A DNA stretch of 64,000 nt from Streptomyces avermitilis MA-4680 = NBRC 14893 (GTDB lineage Bacteria > Actinomycetota > Actinomycetes > Streptomycetales > Streptomycetaceae): NCBI RefSeq assembly GCF_000009765.2, contig NC_003155.5, positions 1,240,001 to 1,304,000 on the forward strand, in the 5' to 3' direction. A program made the position numbers and the translations under genes. Positions 7,421 through 16,780 of the stretch are shown piece after piece; positions within the stretch are counted from its first letter, which is position 1, and each line of letters opens with the position of its first letter. Under the pieces are notes generated by a model. It saw only the letters and a program-made list of their open reading frames with translations. It did no database searches and was not told the origin of the DNA.

Positions 7421-10234
7421 TCACGGAGTGGCCAACAGCGACTCCAAGGCCACCGCGGTATCCGGATGACGGCCGATCAGTTGCCCGCCCGCCGGGCCGG
7501 GATCGGCTGTCTGCCACGTACCGTCGCAGCCCAGCAGGCTCGCCACCGCGTCGCACGTCGCGGGGTGGGCGGCGAGCAGCGCGACGTTGCGGCCCTCGCC
7601 CGCGCGCCCGCCCGGGCGCGCGGTGTCGGGCAACGGCTGGGCCCGCCACGGCGGCACCCACGCGTCCAGCTCCCCCAGCCGGCCGGGGAAGATCCGCCCG
7701 GCTTCACGGATCAGGAGCGGGGCGAGCTCCGCGCCGTTGGAGCGCAGGGTGCTGATGAGGGTGGGCAGCCACGGCAGCAGCACCGGGTCCGGCAGGCGTC
7801 CGAACGCGTTCGACACTGCCTCCACGACGAGGTCGGCCAGCCCCGGCACCGGTTCCAGCGCGTGCACGAATCCGCTGAGGTAACGCGGATAGGCAGGCAC
7901 CACCATGGGGTTGTCCAGCAGTTCGTCGCAGCGTGTGCGAAGGTCCGCGCGGGAGAGATGTCCGAGCTGTACCTGAGCCGCCCACAGCAGCGCCACCTTC
8001 GACGGCTCCTGCGGATGCGACTGCGCGACGGACAGCTCCAGCTGGGTTCGGTCGCAGCCCAGCGACAGCGCCAGGCTCTCCATGCCGAACAGGAATCCCA
8101 GCATCGCCGCGACCTGGCGGACGGTGGCGTCGTCGTCGGTGAACGCCGTCGGCAGCAGGGTGCAGTAGTGCGCGTATCCGGTCTTGACGAAGGACTCGAT
8201 CCACGGTGGCAGCACCGGCTCGCTGGTGCGGTAGTACGCCAGCAGCCGCCGCACCCGGCGCAGCACCTCCGGTGCGCCGTCGACGCTGCGTTCGGCCGAC
8301 AGCACCTCGAGGGCGCGGGTGCCCAGCTCGTCGGTGAGGCGGCGGCTGCGCAGGTGCAGCGTCGCGTCCTCGATGGCCTCCAGGACGGTCGCCGTGGTGG
8401 CGTGCGGCCCGTACGCCGTGCGGCGCAGGCGCTGCTCCAGGACCTGCTCGATGCTGACACCCTCGTAGCCGAGCTCGATGAGCGCGCGCTGGTGGGTGCC
8501 CAGCGCCAGGTCCCACGACTCCTGGATCGGCCGCTCGCCGAGCCGCCGCTCACCCATGATGGGCCGGGCCGTGCCCTGCGGCATCAGGTACCGCAGCATC
8601 CACAGCACGTCGGAGCACTGCTCCAGTTGCGGCTGGGAGGATATGTCCAGCAACGCCCGCTGGACGCCGCGCTGCTGCAACTTCAGGTTCAGCGGCGCGA
8701 GCCGGTCGTGCACGTCGCGGGCCAGTGGTGGCAGCGCGTCGTAACCGACCTGGCCGATCCGGTCGCCGCCCATCATGATGTCGACGAGGCGGCGCACATC
8801 GCGCCGGCCCGGCACGGTGTCCTTCTCGATGCAGGTGACCGCCGCGTCCTGGAAGTCGTACGGCGTGGGTCTGGCCCGATCGCGCATCCCGGCCAGCAGG
8901 ATGGACGTCTCGAACACCGCGATGGCGTCAGCGGTGGAGGCGAGATAGCCGTTGCGGCGCGCGGCGCGCACGATCTCCACCGACCAGCCGAGCAGTTCGG
9001 TCTCGTCGAGCCGGTCCAGGACGGGCGGTCGCCGCAGGAAGCCGGTCAGCTTGTCCGAGTTCGCGGCCGCCGGCACGGGGGCGGCCGCGACCGCGGTCTT
9101 CTTGGCCTTCGACGTCTTCGCGCCCGCCTGTCCCGCCAGGCGGAAGGGCTCCACGCGCGTGCGCCTGACGTTCTTCGCCCACACCGTCGCGGCGATCGAC
9201 ACCGAGCCGGAGGCGAGGCCGAACTGCGTCTCGATCGCCGCGTGGCTGGACGGAATGAGGCCGTGCTGCCACCTGGTGGCACTGCGCGGACCGATCTCGA
9301 AGGTGTCGGTGCCGTGGACGCCGAACTCCGCGACGCGACTGGCCGCGTGGAAGGCACCGCAGACGTAAAGGCAGTCCGCGGCATCGGTGCCGGTCGCGGC
9401 CAGGTGTTCGCGCATCCTGGTCCACATGTAGCGTTCGCGGTCCTCGTCCACGCGCACCCGGTGGGGGTCGCCGGGGGCAAGGCGTCTGAAGAGGCTGCCG
9501 ATCAGGAGCATGACCTGGCGATAGGTGTCGTGATCGCTGTCGCCGAGGGGCAGTTCGACGTACTGGTGCCACCACTCCGACCAGTGCCGCACCCTGCCGT
9601 GGTGCAGCAGGTGTTCCTCCAGTTCGGCGAAGCGCGGCCGCAGGTCGCCGATCTCCACGCCGACCGCGTCGCCGTGCAGTGCGGCCTCCTCCTCGACGGG
9701 CGGTGCGTCCGACGCCCCTGGATCGGCGCCGGCCTCGGCGGAGTGCGTCCCGCGCGAGTCCCACTGGAAGACATGGTCCGAGGAACGGTCGACGAGGACC
9801 AGTTCGACGCCCGGCGTGTCCAGTGCGTAGGCGATTGCCTGGTACTCGGCCGAGGCCTCGGTGATCGGTGCGACCACCGACAGCGGGGACCAGTCGGCCG
9901 GGAAGCCGTCGACCTCGGTCGCGAACGCCTGCACCGCCACCGGCAGTCGGCAGTTGCGCAGTTCGGTCAGCAGGGGCGCCATGTCCTCGCACAACTCCAG
10001 GTACACGACCTTCGGCCGCTTCTCCCGCAGGCGGCGTGCCATCGCGAGCGCCGAGGCGGGCGAGTGGTGGCAGACGGGGAAGATCTCCAGTGGCTCGCGC
10101 ACCGCGCGGTCGACGTCGTCGACGATGCCGAGGAGGATGCCCTCCAGGGCGTCGGGCCCGTCGGAGAACGTCGCGGCGGCCTCCTGCAACTGTCCGCGCA
10201 GCTCTTCGAAGGTCTGCCCGTGCGTGCCGCTCAT
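7421..10234 (-). CDS. DUF5682 family protein
   Basis: A 937-residue soluble protein and the last gene of a five-gene operon. The N-terminal 300 residues show a pattern resembling TraB/TIKI-type metal-dependent folds: VCHHSPASALAMARRL (His 56-57), VVYLELCEDM (Glu 80, 83) and CLYVCGAFHAASRV (His 296). A low-complexity patch near residues 330-350 (AAVAAAPVPAAANS) separates this from a roughly 550-residue helical C-terminal region. The ATG at 10234 overlaps the upstream AAA ATPase stop (ATGA). DUF5682 genes are recurrently found beside MoxR-type ATPases and vWA proteins. Substrate and role are unknown; the fold comparison is my inference from motifs. Confidence 0.75.
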   Translation of the reverse strand: MSGTHGQTFEELRGQLQEAAATFSDGPDALEGILLGIVDDVDRAVREPLEIFPVCHHSPASALAMARRLREKRPKVVYLELCEDMAPLLTELRNCRLPVAVQAFATEVDGFPADWSPLSVVAPITEASAEYQAIAYALDTPGVELVLVDRSSDHVFQWDSRGTHSAEAGADPGASDAPPVEEEAALHGDAVGVEIGDLRPRFAELEEHLLHHGRVRHWSEWWHQYVELPLGDSDHDTYRQVMLLIGSLFRRLAPGDPHRVRVDEDRERYMWTRMREHLAATGTDAADCLYVCGAFHAASRVAEFGVHGTDTFEIGPRSATRWQHGLIPSSHAAIETQFGLASGSVSIAATVWAKNVRRTRVEPFRLAGQAGAKTSKAKKTAVAAAPVPAAANSDKLTGFLRRPPVLDRLDETELLGWSVEIVRAARRNGYLASTADAIAVFETSILLAGMRDRARPTPYDFQDAAVTCIEKDTVPGRRDVRRLVDIMMGGDRIGQVGYDALPPLARDVHDRLAPLNLKLQQRGVQRALLDISSQPQLEQCSDVLWMLRYLMPQGTARPIMGERRLGERPIQESWDLALGTHQRALIELGYEGVSIEQVLEQRLRRTAYGPHATTATVLEAIEDATLHLRSRRLTDELGTRALEVLSAERSVDGAPEVLRRVRRLLAYYRTSEPVLPPWIESFVKTGYAHYCTLLPTAFTDDDATVRQVAAMLGFLFGMESLALSLGCDRTQLELSVAQSHPQEPSKVALLWAAQVQLGHLSRADLRTRCDELLDNPMVVPAYPRYLSGFVHALEPVPGLADLVVEAVSNAFGRLPDPVLLPWLPTLISTLRSNGAELAPLLIREAGRIFPGRLGELDAWVPPWRAQPLPDTARPGGRAGEGRNVALLAAHPATCDAVASLLGCDGTWQTADPGPAGGQLIGRHPDTAVALESLLATP

Positions 10235-11343
10235 GAGAGGGTGGCGATCGCGTCGCGGCCGCCCTCCAGGAACTCCGGCCAGGATCCGCCCTCTTCCTTG
10301 CCGCGCGGCTCGACGACGCCGTGCAGGTACTTGTTGAGGATGGCCAGGTCCTCGGGCTCGCGCCGGGCCAGTGACCCGACGAGCGAGGAGGCCAGCGTGC
10401 GGGCGGTCAGGGCGCGCTCGCCGAAGAAGTTGCTGTGCAGGATCGCGTCCTCGAGGACGCCGATCTGTTCGGCGGTGGACAGCGCGGACTCCAGCTTCTC
10501 GTCGTCGCTGCCGGCCGCGGCCGCGGAGGCACGCAGGTCGGCGAAGCTCTGCAACAGCACGTCGAGCAGCGTCGGCGGCACGTCCAGCTCGATCTGGTGG
10601 CGCCGGAGCAGTTCCTCGGTGCGGAAGCGGACGATCTCCGCCTCGCTCTTCCTGTTCGTCATCACCGGGATGCGTACGAAGTTGAAGCGGCGCTTGAGTG
10701 CCGAGGACAGGTCATTGACGCCCCGGTCACGGCTGTTGGCCGTGGCGATGATCGAGAAGCCGGGCTGGGCGAAGACGACGCTGTCGCTGTCCAGTTCGGG
10801 AACCGAGACGTATTTCTCGGACAGGATCGAGATCAGCGCGTCCTGAACGTCACTGGTGGAACGGGTGAGTTCCTCGAACCGGCCGATCGCGCCGGTCTCC
10901 ATCGCCGTCATGATCGGCGAGGGGATCATCGACTCCCGCGACTGGCCCTTGGCGATGACCATGGACACGTTCCAGGAGTATTTGATGTGATCCTCGGTGG
11001 TGCCGGCCGTGCCCTGCACGACCAGCGTGGAGTTGCGGCAGATCGCGGCGGACAACAGCTCGGCCAGCCAGCTCTTGCCGGTGCCGGGGTCGCCGATGAG
11101 CAGCAGTCCACGGTCGGAGGCCAGCGTGACGATGGAGCGCTCGACGAAACTGCGGTCGCCGAACCACTTCTGCGAGATCTCCCGCTCCAGGCCGTCGGAG
11201 CGCTCGGAGCCCAGGATGAACAGGCGGACCATCTTCGGGGACAGGCGCCAGGAGAAGGGCTTGGGGTTGTCGTCGATGGACTCCAGCCAGTCCAGTTCCT
11301 CGGCGTACTTGATCTCGGCGGGGGCGCGCAACAGGTCGGACAT
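10231..11343 (-). CDS. MoxR-type AAA+ ATPase
   Basis: A 370-residue AAA+ ATPase with Walker A GDPGTGKS (about residues 84-91), an unusual Walker B ending FEE rather than DE (AIGRFEELT, about 153-160), sensor 1 region IIATANSRDRG and an arginine-finger-like SSALKRRFNF. MoxR ATPases usually work with a vWA protein as a remodelling or metal-insertion chaperone, and here a vWA gene ends 12 bases upstream. ATG 11343 is preferred because AAAGG lies 7 bases upstream; GTG 11346 is also possible. The stop overlaps the DUF5682 start. What it remodels is unknown, with the SWIM and DUF5682 products the best candidate partners. Confidence 0.85.
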   Translation of the reverse strand: MSDLLRAPAEIKYAEELDWLESIDDNPKPFSWRLSPKMVRLFILGSERSDGLEREISQKWFGDRSFVERSIVTLASDRGLLLIGDPGTGKSWLAELLSAAICRNSTLVVQGTAGTTEDHIKYSWNVSMVIAKGQSRESMIPSPIMTAMETGAIGRFEELTRSTSDVQDALISILSEKYVSVPELDSDSVVFAQPGFSIIATANSRDRGVNDLSSALKRRFNFVRIPVMTNRKSEAEIVRFRTEELLRRHQIELDVPPTLLDVLLQSFADLRASAAAAGSDDEKLESALSTAEQIGVLEDAILHSNFFGERALTARTLASSLVGSLARREPEDLAILNKYLHGVVEPRGKEEGGSWPEFLEGGRDAIATLS

Positions 11344-11355
11344 CACAGGGCCTTT

Positions 11356-12792
11356 CTAAGCGAGGAACGTCTTGAGTTCGTGGACGAGCTTGCGGATGTG
11401 GCCGGAGACCACCGGCGTGCCAAGGGCCTTGAAGCGCTCCCGGAACCAGGGGTTGACCTCCTGGCGACCGGAGCTGGTCACCGAGCCGACCGGGATGAAC
11501 TTCACCCCGGAGCGGTGGACCGCCTCGATGCCTTCGAACAGCGGCTGGGAGCGGTCGAACTCATAGAAGTCCGAGATCCACACCATCACGGTGCTCCGCG
11601 GTTCGGTGATCTTCGGGCGGGCCATGGCCATGGCGACGGGTCCGTCGTTGCCGCCCCCGAGGTTGGTGCGCAGCAGCATCTCGAACGGGTCGCTCACCCA
11701 AGGGGTCAGGTCGATGGCACGGGTGTCGTACGCGATCAGGTGGACGTCCACCTTCGGCAGCCCGGCGAAGATCGACGCCAGGATGGTGCAGTTCACCATC
11801 GAGTCGACCATCGAGCCCGACTGGTCCACGACGACGATCAGCCGTTGGGGCGTCGTCTTGCGGGCGGTGTGCCGGTAGTAGAGGCGGTCGACGTACAGCC
11901 GCTCCTCCTCCGGGCTCCAGTTGGTGAGGTTCTTCCAGATCGTGCGATCGAGGTCCAGGTTGCGGAAGGTCCGCTTGGGTGGGACGGAGCGGTCCAGCGC
12001 GCCGGCCGTGGCCTGCGCCACCTGGGTGCGCAGCACCTCGGCCACCTCGTCGACGAAGCGGCGGATCAGAGCCTTGGCATTGGCCAGCGCGACGCCGGAC
12101 AGATTGTTCTTGTCGCGCAGCAGCTGTTCGATCAGCGACATGCTCGGGGTCAGCTGTGCGGCGAGGGTGGGATCGGCGAGGACCTCACGCAAGTGCATCC
12201 GCTTCACGAGATCGGCCTCGATGGCACCGAGTTCCGGGCCGATCGCGGGAATCAGACGGCCGAGGTCGGGCGTCGCACCGCGACCGCCGGTGCCGGCCGG
12301 ACCGGCGCCTCGCCCCGCGCGCCCTCCTCCCGGGCGTCCCCCGCGCAGTTCGCCCGGCCGGCAGCCGAGCGCTCGCTCCAGCCACCCCGCGTCGGACTGC
12401 CAGCGCGACAGCTGTCCGGCGGTGACGGTGCCGGATCCGGCGGCGAAGACGTTGAGCAGCACCTTCGACACCAGGGCCGCACGCCGTACTTCGGCGGCCC
12501 GGTCGCGTCCGTCGTCGTCGGGCTCGGGCTCGGGCACCATCAGACCGTCGAATTCGGAGGCCAGCTCCGGGTGGCGCTGCACGATCGAGTCGACGGAGGT
12601 CCCCGGGTCCAACAGCCCGGACGGCAGACCGATGTCCTCGACGACAGCGAGGCTCGCCGACTCCAGCGTCGCCTGTTCTTCGTGGTCGAAGAGACGGGCG
12701 AGGAGCCGCCAGTAGAGAACCTGGCGACGGTTCTCGTCCGAGTCCGCCTCCGCGTTCTGCTCGGGCGTGTGTTCGGTCGTCCGCTCGGTCAT
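11356..12792 (-). CDS. vWA domain protein, partner of the MoxR-type ATPase
   Basis: A 478-residue protein whose C-terminal third is a von Willebrand A domain with an intact MIDAS: VVVDQSGSMVDS (Asp about 323), the Thr region RTNLGGGNDGP and WISDFYEF. The N-terminal 300 residues are helical, with a Gly/Pro/Arg-rich linker near residues 150-175 (GGRPGGGRAGRGAGPAG). MoxR-vWA pairs, such as RavA-ViaA, act as chaperone modules. The start codon overlaps the preceding gene's stop (ATGA), and the stop is followed closely by the ATPase gene. The context implies a stoichiometric complex made from one mRNA. Confidence 0.85.
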   Translation of the reverse strand: MTERTTEHTPEQNAEADSDENRRQVLYWRLLARLFDHEEQATLESASLAVVEDIGLPSGLLDPGTSVDSIVQRHPELASEFDGLMVPEPEPDDDGRDRAAEVRRAALVSKVLLNVFAAGSGTVTAGQLSRWQSDAGWLERALGCRPGELRGGRPGGGRAGRGAGPAGTGGRGATPDLGRLIPAIGPELGAIEADLVKRMHLREVLADPTLAAQLTPSMSLIEQLLRDKNNLSGVALANAKALIRRFVDEVAEVLRTQVAQATAGALDRSVPPKRTFRNLDLDRTIWKNLTNWSPEEERLYVDRLYYRHTARKTTPQRLIVVVDQSGSMVDSMVNCTILASIFAGLPKVDVHLIAYDTRAIDLTPWVSDPFEMLLRTNLGGGNDGPVAMAMARPKITEPRSTVMVWISDFYEFDRSQPLFEGIEAVHRSGVKFIPVGSVTSSGRQEVNPWFRERFKALGTPVVSGHIRKLVHELKTFLA

Positions 12793-14189
12793 TTCCTCAG
12801 CAGCCTTCCGGCGCGCTCACGCAACACCGCCACAGCCTCGGTGGCGGCCTTCTCGGCCTTGGCGCCCGTCTTGTCGGCCGTGCCGCCGGCCCATGCTCCG
12901 GCGTGGACCGCGACAGCCTTCTTCCGCACGGTCGTCTCGACGGCGAGCGGTTGGACGCTGAACGCCCCGGTGTCCCAGCGCAGCAGGCCGATGCACGCGT
13001 TCGACAGCGCGACGGCCTCGGGGGTCAGCGGGCCGGTGGTCGGGACCCGGTCGGCCTCGACGGCGAGTCCGTGTCCGTGTCCGTGTCCGGCCGTGTTGAA
13101 CGTCAGTACGTCGCCGTCCTTGTGGACGGCGTAGCCCTCCAGGAACACCGGTACGGCGATGCCCGCCGGATGCCGGTGAAGCGGCGCGGTGTGTGCGGCG
13201 GTCGCGGTGGGCAGGACGACGCGGGCGGTGGCGAAGGGGTCGGCGGGCTCACCGGGGCGCCCTTGTTCATCACTCCAGATCAGGTCGCCTTCGGCGGTGA
13301 TCGGCATGGCGTGGAGCTCCATCGAACGGCCTTCGCCTGCGGCGGCCAGGAGCGACATGTGCGGGCGGAGCAGCTGCCAGACACCGGCTCCGACGACCGT
13401 GTCCGGCTTCGGCACCGAGACACTGGCGCGTACCAGGCGGGGCGCGCTGCCGTCCGCGGGCTCGAACACGGCGTGGACCTGGGCCTGCGCGGCGGTCGCG
13501 TGTTCGTGCACGTCGACACCGAGGGGCAGCAGGCGGCCGGTGGCGGGAGCGGTCGTGGGCGCGTCGGCGGCGCCGGGCACCGTCAGGAGCATCGCACGCG
13601 ACCACACATCTCCCCAGCGGCGTACCGGCATTCGCTTGAGGGCCGCCCCGGGGCAGGAGGCGGCGAGTTCGGCGGCGAAGCCGTCGAGGAGCGTCGCCAG
13701 GCGGCGCAGGGAGGGGTCCGGGAGCATCGACGAGACGACCTGCGCCGATGCCGACACCACCTCGTGATCGATGCCCTGCCATCCGGCGCGCGCCAGATCG
13801 CAGAGCCAGGAGCGGGCGGCGGCCAGCAGGTTCACCATGTGCCGCTCGCCGGGCGTCGAGGCCGTCGCCTCACCGCGGGTGCGACCGATCACCTCGTCGA
13901 CGCGGGTCATGAGGGCGTCGTGGACGGAGCCGAGCAGTGCCGTGCGGGCGGCGGCCAGGGCGACGAAGTGGTCCTCGCTCGCGGCTCCGGCCGCCGCCTT
14001 GTCGGCGGCCTCCGCGACCCTGGAGGCCAGCGGTGTCCCCGCGACGGCGCAGGCGAGTTGGTTCAGGTCGGCGGCCTGGGCGGGCTGGGGCCGGAGCAGG
14101 CCGCCGACGAGCGTCCGGTCGAAGCCATCGACCGCGGCCAGGGCTTCGTCGAGCCCGGCCATGGGTTCGGTGAGCAGGTCGGTGCGCAT
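12789..14189 (-). CDS. Hypothetical protein of the MoxR-vWA-SWIM operon
   Basis: A 466-residue soluble protein that I do not recognise. It begins MRTDLLTEPMAGLDEALAAV. The N-terminal half looks mainly helical (ACAVAGTPLASRVAEAADKA, VDEVIGRTRGEA). The C-terminal half looks strand-rich, with a His/Gly stretch (TAGHGHGHGLAVEADRV, about residue 365) encoded by six-base tandem repeats at 13067-13086. ATG 14189 overlaps the SWIM gene stop as TGATG, and its own stop overlaps the vWA start as ATGA, so it is locked into the operon. A DUF5691-like helical subunit often occupies this position in related operons, but the resemblance here is only positional. Confidence 0.7.
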   Translation of the reverse strand: MRTDLLTEPMAGLDEALAAVDGFDRTLVGGLLRPQPAQAADLNQLACAVAGTPLASRVAEAADKAAAGAASEDHFVALAAARTALLGSVHDALMTRVDEVIGRTRGEATASTPGERHMVNLLAAARSWLCDLARAGWQGIDHEVVSASAQVVSSMLPDPSLRRLATLLDGFAAELAASCPGAALKRMPVRRWGDVWSRAMLLTVPGAADAPTTAPATGRLLPLGVDVHEHATAAQAQVHAVFEPADGSAPRLVRASVSVPKPDTVVGAGVWQLLRPHMSLLAAAGEGRSMELHAMPITAEGDLIWSDEQGRPGEPADPFATARVVLPTATAAHTAPLHRHPAGIAVPVFLEGYAVHKDGDVLTFNTAGHGHGHGLAVEADRVPTTGPLTPEAVALSNACIGLLRWDTGAFSVQPLAVETTVRKKAVAVHAGAWAGGTADKTGAKAEKAATEAVAVLRERAGRLLRK

Positions 14190-14668
14190 CACGCCACCGC
14201 CCTGGTCGGCGGGAACCACTGCATCTCGGGCAACGGCGCGGTGGTCGGGGCGAGTTCCAGGTAGGCCAGGTGGCGCAGGAACCGGCTGAAGACCCAAGCG
14301 GCGGCCTTGGCGTCCCCCTGTGGCGGGTTGGTTCCGCTCATCTCCGCGGCGATGCCCTGTGCGCTCCGCTCCTCGTCCGCGATGTCCACACGCAGGTAGC
14401 GGACGACGCGCTCGACGCCGTACTGCAGCACCGCCTCGTTGATCAGGGCCTTGATGTGGTTGCAGAACGAGCCCCGAGCGCCGCCGCAGGGACGGTTGTT
14501 GTTGGTGCTGCACGCGAACGCGTAGCTGCCGGCCGCGACCGATGAGACGTAGACCCGCTCGATGTCCGATCCGCTGGACACCACGCCTTGCAGGCGTCCG
14601 TCGGCAAGTTCGACGAACGGGACCTTCGCGAGCTTGCGCGGTCGCGCGGGCGGTATCACGCGCGCCAT
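14189..14668 (-). CDS. SWIM-type zinc-finger protein
   Basis: A 159-residue protein, first gene of the operon. It carries a SWIM-like metal cluster: FACSTNNNRPCGGARGSFCNHIKAL, giving C...C...C.H ligands at about residues 55-78. SWIM fingers bind DNA or proteins and often accompany MoxR-vWA modules. ATG 14668 is preceded by GGGAGAA at a good distance. The stop overlaps the next gene. Upstream, 14669-14945 is a 277-bp gap to the divergent kinase gene and must hold the operon promoter; I see no recognisable operator there. It could act as the client-recognition or nucleic-acid-binding part of the complex. Confidence 0.75.
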   Translation of the reverse strand: MARVIPPARPRKLAKVPFVELADGRLQGVVSSGSDIERVYVSSVAAGSYAFACSTNNNRPCGGARGSFCNHIKALINEAVLQYGVERVVRYLRVDIADEERSAQGIAAEMSGTNPPQGDAKAAAWVFSRFLRHLAYLELAPTTAPLPEMQWFPPTRAVA

Positions 14669-14945
14669 GCTGGACTTCTCCCAATCCGACAACGCACCAT
14701 CTCCTTTGCACCAAGGGGCTCTCGCGCCAGAGCGGCGAGACACGGCTGAACATAGTGGCGACCACTGACAACGCCGATCACAGGCGGAGTTCACCCCCGT
14801 CGAGCGTGCTGTGCGACAGGGGTACGAACCGGCCGCCCCGACGACCGGGAGCCCGGACCCCGGTCCGGACGCCGCGCCCGCGACGCCAAGCTCCGCACCC
14901 CGATAATCCGTTGCCGCCCACGCTCGCCCGAGCGATCATCGCGGG

Positions 14946-15869
14946 ATGCCGACCACTCCCCCGGACGGACGCTCCGGGATCGACGCTGCCCTGGTGAGCC
15001 GTCTGATCGCGGCGCAGTTCCCTCAGTGGAGCGGCCTGCCGGTGACCCCGGTGGACATCGACGGCTGGGACAACCGCACCTATCGCCTGGGCGACGACAT
15101 GACGGCCCGTCTGCCCACCGCCGCCGGCTACGTTCCAGCGGTCACCAAGGAACACGAGTGGCTTCCCAGGCTCGCACCATCGCTGCCGGTCGCCATCCCG
15201 CCGATCCTGGCGATGGGCGTCCCGGGTGAGGGATATCCGTTCCCGTGGTCCGTACGCGGCTGGCTCCCCGGTGAGCGAGCCGATCGAGGGCGCATCGACG
15301 ACCTGTCGCAGTTCGCGGTCTCGGTAGCCGAGTTCGTCCTCGCGCTCCAGCGCTGCGACACCACCGGCGGCCCGCTCGCCGGGGAACACAGCTGGTACCG
15401 GGGCGCGTCACCGGCCCATTACGACGACGAGACCCGCCGTTGCCTGGCCGCCCTCGAGGGACGTGTCGACACTGACCGTGCGGCCACCGTCTGGGGCGCC
15501 GCCCTCGCCGCCCCGTGGGATGGGAACCCCGTGTGGTTCCACGGCGACGTCGGCGCGGGCAACCTCCTGGTCGCAGACGGGAAACTCGCGGCTGTCATCG
15601 ACTTCGGCACATCCGGTGTCGGCGATCCGGCCTGCGACCTGGTGATCGCATGGGGGATGTTCTCCGGCGACAGTCGGGACGCGTTCCGCCGTGCTGTCGG
15701 CCAAGACGAGGGCACCTGGGCACGGGCTCGCGGGTGGGCTCTCTGGAAAAGCCTGCTGACCCTGGCCGAGTGCATCGACACCGATCCGGAACAGGCCGCC
15801 GTCAACCGACGTCTGATCGGTCACGTGCTCGAGGATCACCGCCGCTTCGCCCAGCCAAGCGTGGCGTAG
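14946..15869 (+). CDS. Aminoglycoside phosphotransferase-like kinase (APH family)
   Basis: A 307-residue protein kinase-like small-molecule kinase. The catalytic loop is WFHGDVGAGNLLV (HGD....N) and the metal-binding motif is VIDFGTSGVGDPACDL. N-terminal lobe features such as GWDNRTYRLGDDMTARLP are typical of the large family annotated as aminoglycoside phosphotransferases in actinomycetes. Most members are not proven resistance enzymes, so the substrate is open. It is a single gene transcribed away from the SWIM operon. ATG 14946 is the only reasonable start, with a weak ribosome-binding site. Confidence 0.85.
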   Translation: MPTTPPDGRSGIDAALVSRLIAAQFPQWSGLPVTPVDIDGWDNRTYRLGDDMTARLPTAAGYVPAVTKEHEWLPRLAPSLPVAIPPILAMGVPGEGYPFPWSVRGWLPGERADRGRIDDLSQFAVSVAEFVLALQRCDTTGGPLAGEHSWYRGASPAHYDDETRRCLAALEGRVDTDRAATVWGAALAAPWDGNPVWFHGDVGAGNLLVADGKLAAVIDFGTSGVGDPACDLVIAWGMFSGDSRDAFRRAVGQDEGTWARARGWALWKSLLTLAECIDTDPEQAAVNRRLIGHVLEDHRRFAQPSVA

Positions 15870-16163
15870 CCGATCCGGGCCTGCTTTCGCGCGTAGGTCC
15901 GGTGCTGGGCGCGGGCGACACGATGACCTTCGAGACGGTGGCCCAGAGCACCCGGGACGCCCCCACCGGTGTGGACGGCCGCGTTGCTCCGTACGAGTGG
16001 TGCATCCCCTGACACAGTCGTAGCGTCAGTACAGAGACGATCGCTGGCGACGGAACGGCACACCGTCCTGCGTCAGCCCCACAATCCAGACTTCGCCAGG
16101 CGAGCGGACCAGAGGTATGCGCGCGGGGCCATGGGTGGCGGAGACAGGCGGCCGGGAGCGGAC

Positions 16164-16619
16164 ATGCGGACACACACAGTGAAAACGTTGGTTACGCTCT
16201 GTGCGGCTGTATCGCTCGCGGCAGCCACGGGATCGTCCTCCGCTGCCCCGCCGACCGCGCGGGCCGTGAAACAGCAGCCCGAACGCACCGTGCTTGTCGA
16301 CTGTTTCTGGAAACCGAACGTACGCCCCACCGACTTCATCCTCGCCTGCGGTGACGGCAACAGCCGTCTGTCCTCGCTCAAGTGGTCGCACTGGAACCTG
16401 AACTCGGCGACAGCCAAGGGCTTCAACCTGGTGAACGACTGCAAGCCGTACTGCGCGGCGGGCAAGTTCCACTCGTACGCGGTCGTCGTGCGGCTCGACC
16501 ACCCGCAGCCCTGGAAGAAGCGCCCGCAGGTCCAGCACTACACCCAGATGAGCCTCGTCTACACCGACAACAGGCCGGACGGGTTCGAGCGAACGGTCAC
16601 CTACCCCCTGTGGAACTGA
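16164..16619 (+). CDS. Secreted small cysteine-containing protein, unknown function
   Basis: A 151-residue protein with a clear Sec signal (MRTHTVKTLVTLCAAVSLAA, cleavage likely near SSSAAPPTA). The mature part has four cysteines (VDCFWKP, ILACGDG, NDCKPYCAAG), suggesting two disulfides, and ends RTVTYPLWN. Similar short secreted proteins are common in Streptomyces but I cannot assign a function. The chosen ATG (16164) opens directly on the signal peptide; an in-frame upstream extension to 15969 is not credible. It stands alone. Confidence 0.75.
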   Translation: MRTHTVKTLVTLCAAVSLAAATGSSSAAPPTARAVKQQPERTVLVDCFWKPNVRPTDFILACGDGNSRLSSLKWSHWNLNSATAKGFNLVNDCKPYCAAGKFHSYAVVVRLDHPQPWKKRPQVQHYTQMSLVYTDNRPDGFERTVTYPLWN

Positions 16620-16744
16620 CGTCGAGGGGTTGGCACGGTCGCGCCGCCGGTGGGCCCGCCTGGCGTGGACGCTTGTGCGCCACGCCCCCCGTTCGGGTGA
16701 TGGGGTGGGGGCGGGGGCTGTTGCTCACTTTCGGGTGACGGTCG

Positions 16745-16780
16745 GATGGCGAGTGGGGTGGCGAGTGGGGTGGCGCGCCG
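16745..16780 (+). repeat. Three 12-bp tandem units in the 16620-17039 intergenic region
   Basis: GATGGCGAGTGG, GGTGGCGAGTGG and GGTGGCGCGCCG follow one another. The rest of this 420-bp gap between two secreted-protein genes shows no coding potential I can support. It should hold the promoter of the downstream lamin-tail gene. Confidence 0.55.

Noticed and set aside
7382-10846. Very long plus-strand open frame opposite the DUF5682 and AAA+ genes
   Set aside because: It is a GC-bias shadow of the minus-strand genes, with arginine/glutamine-rich low-complexity translation and no domain.
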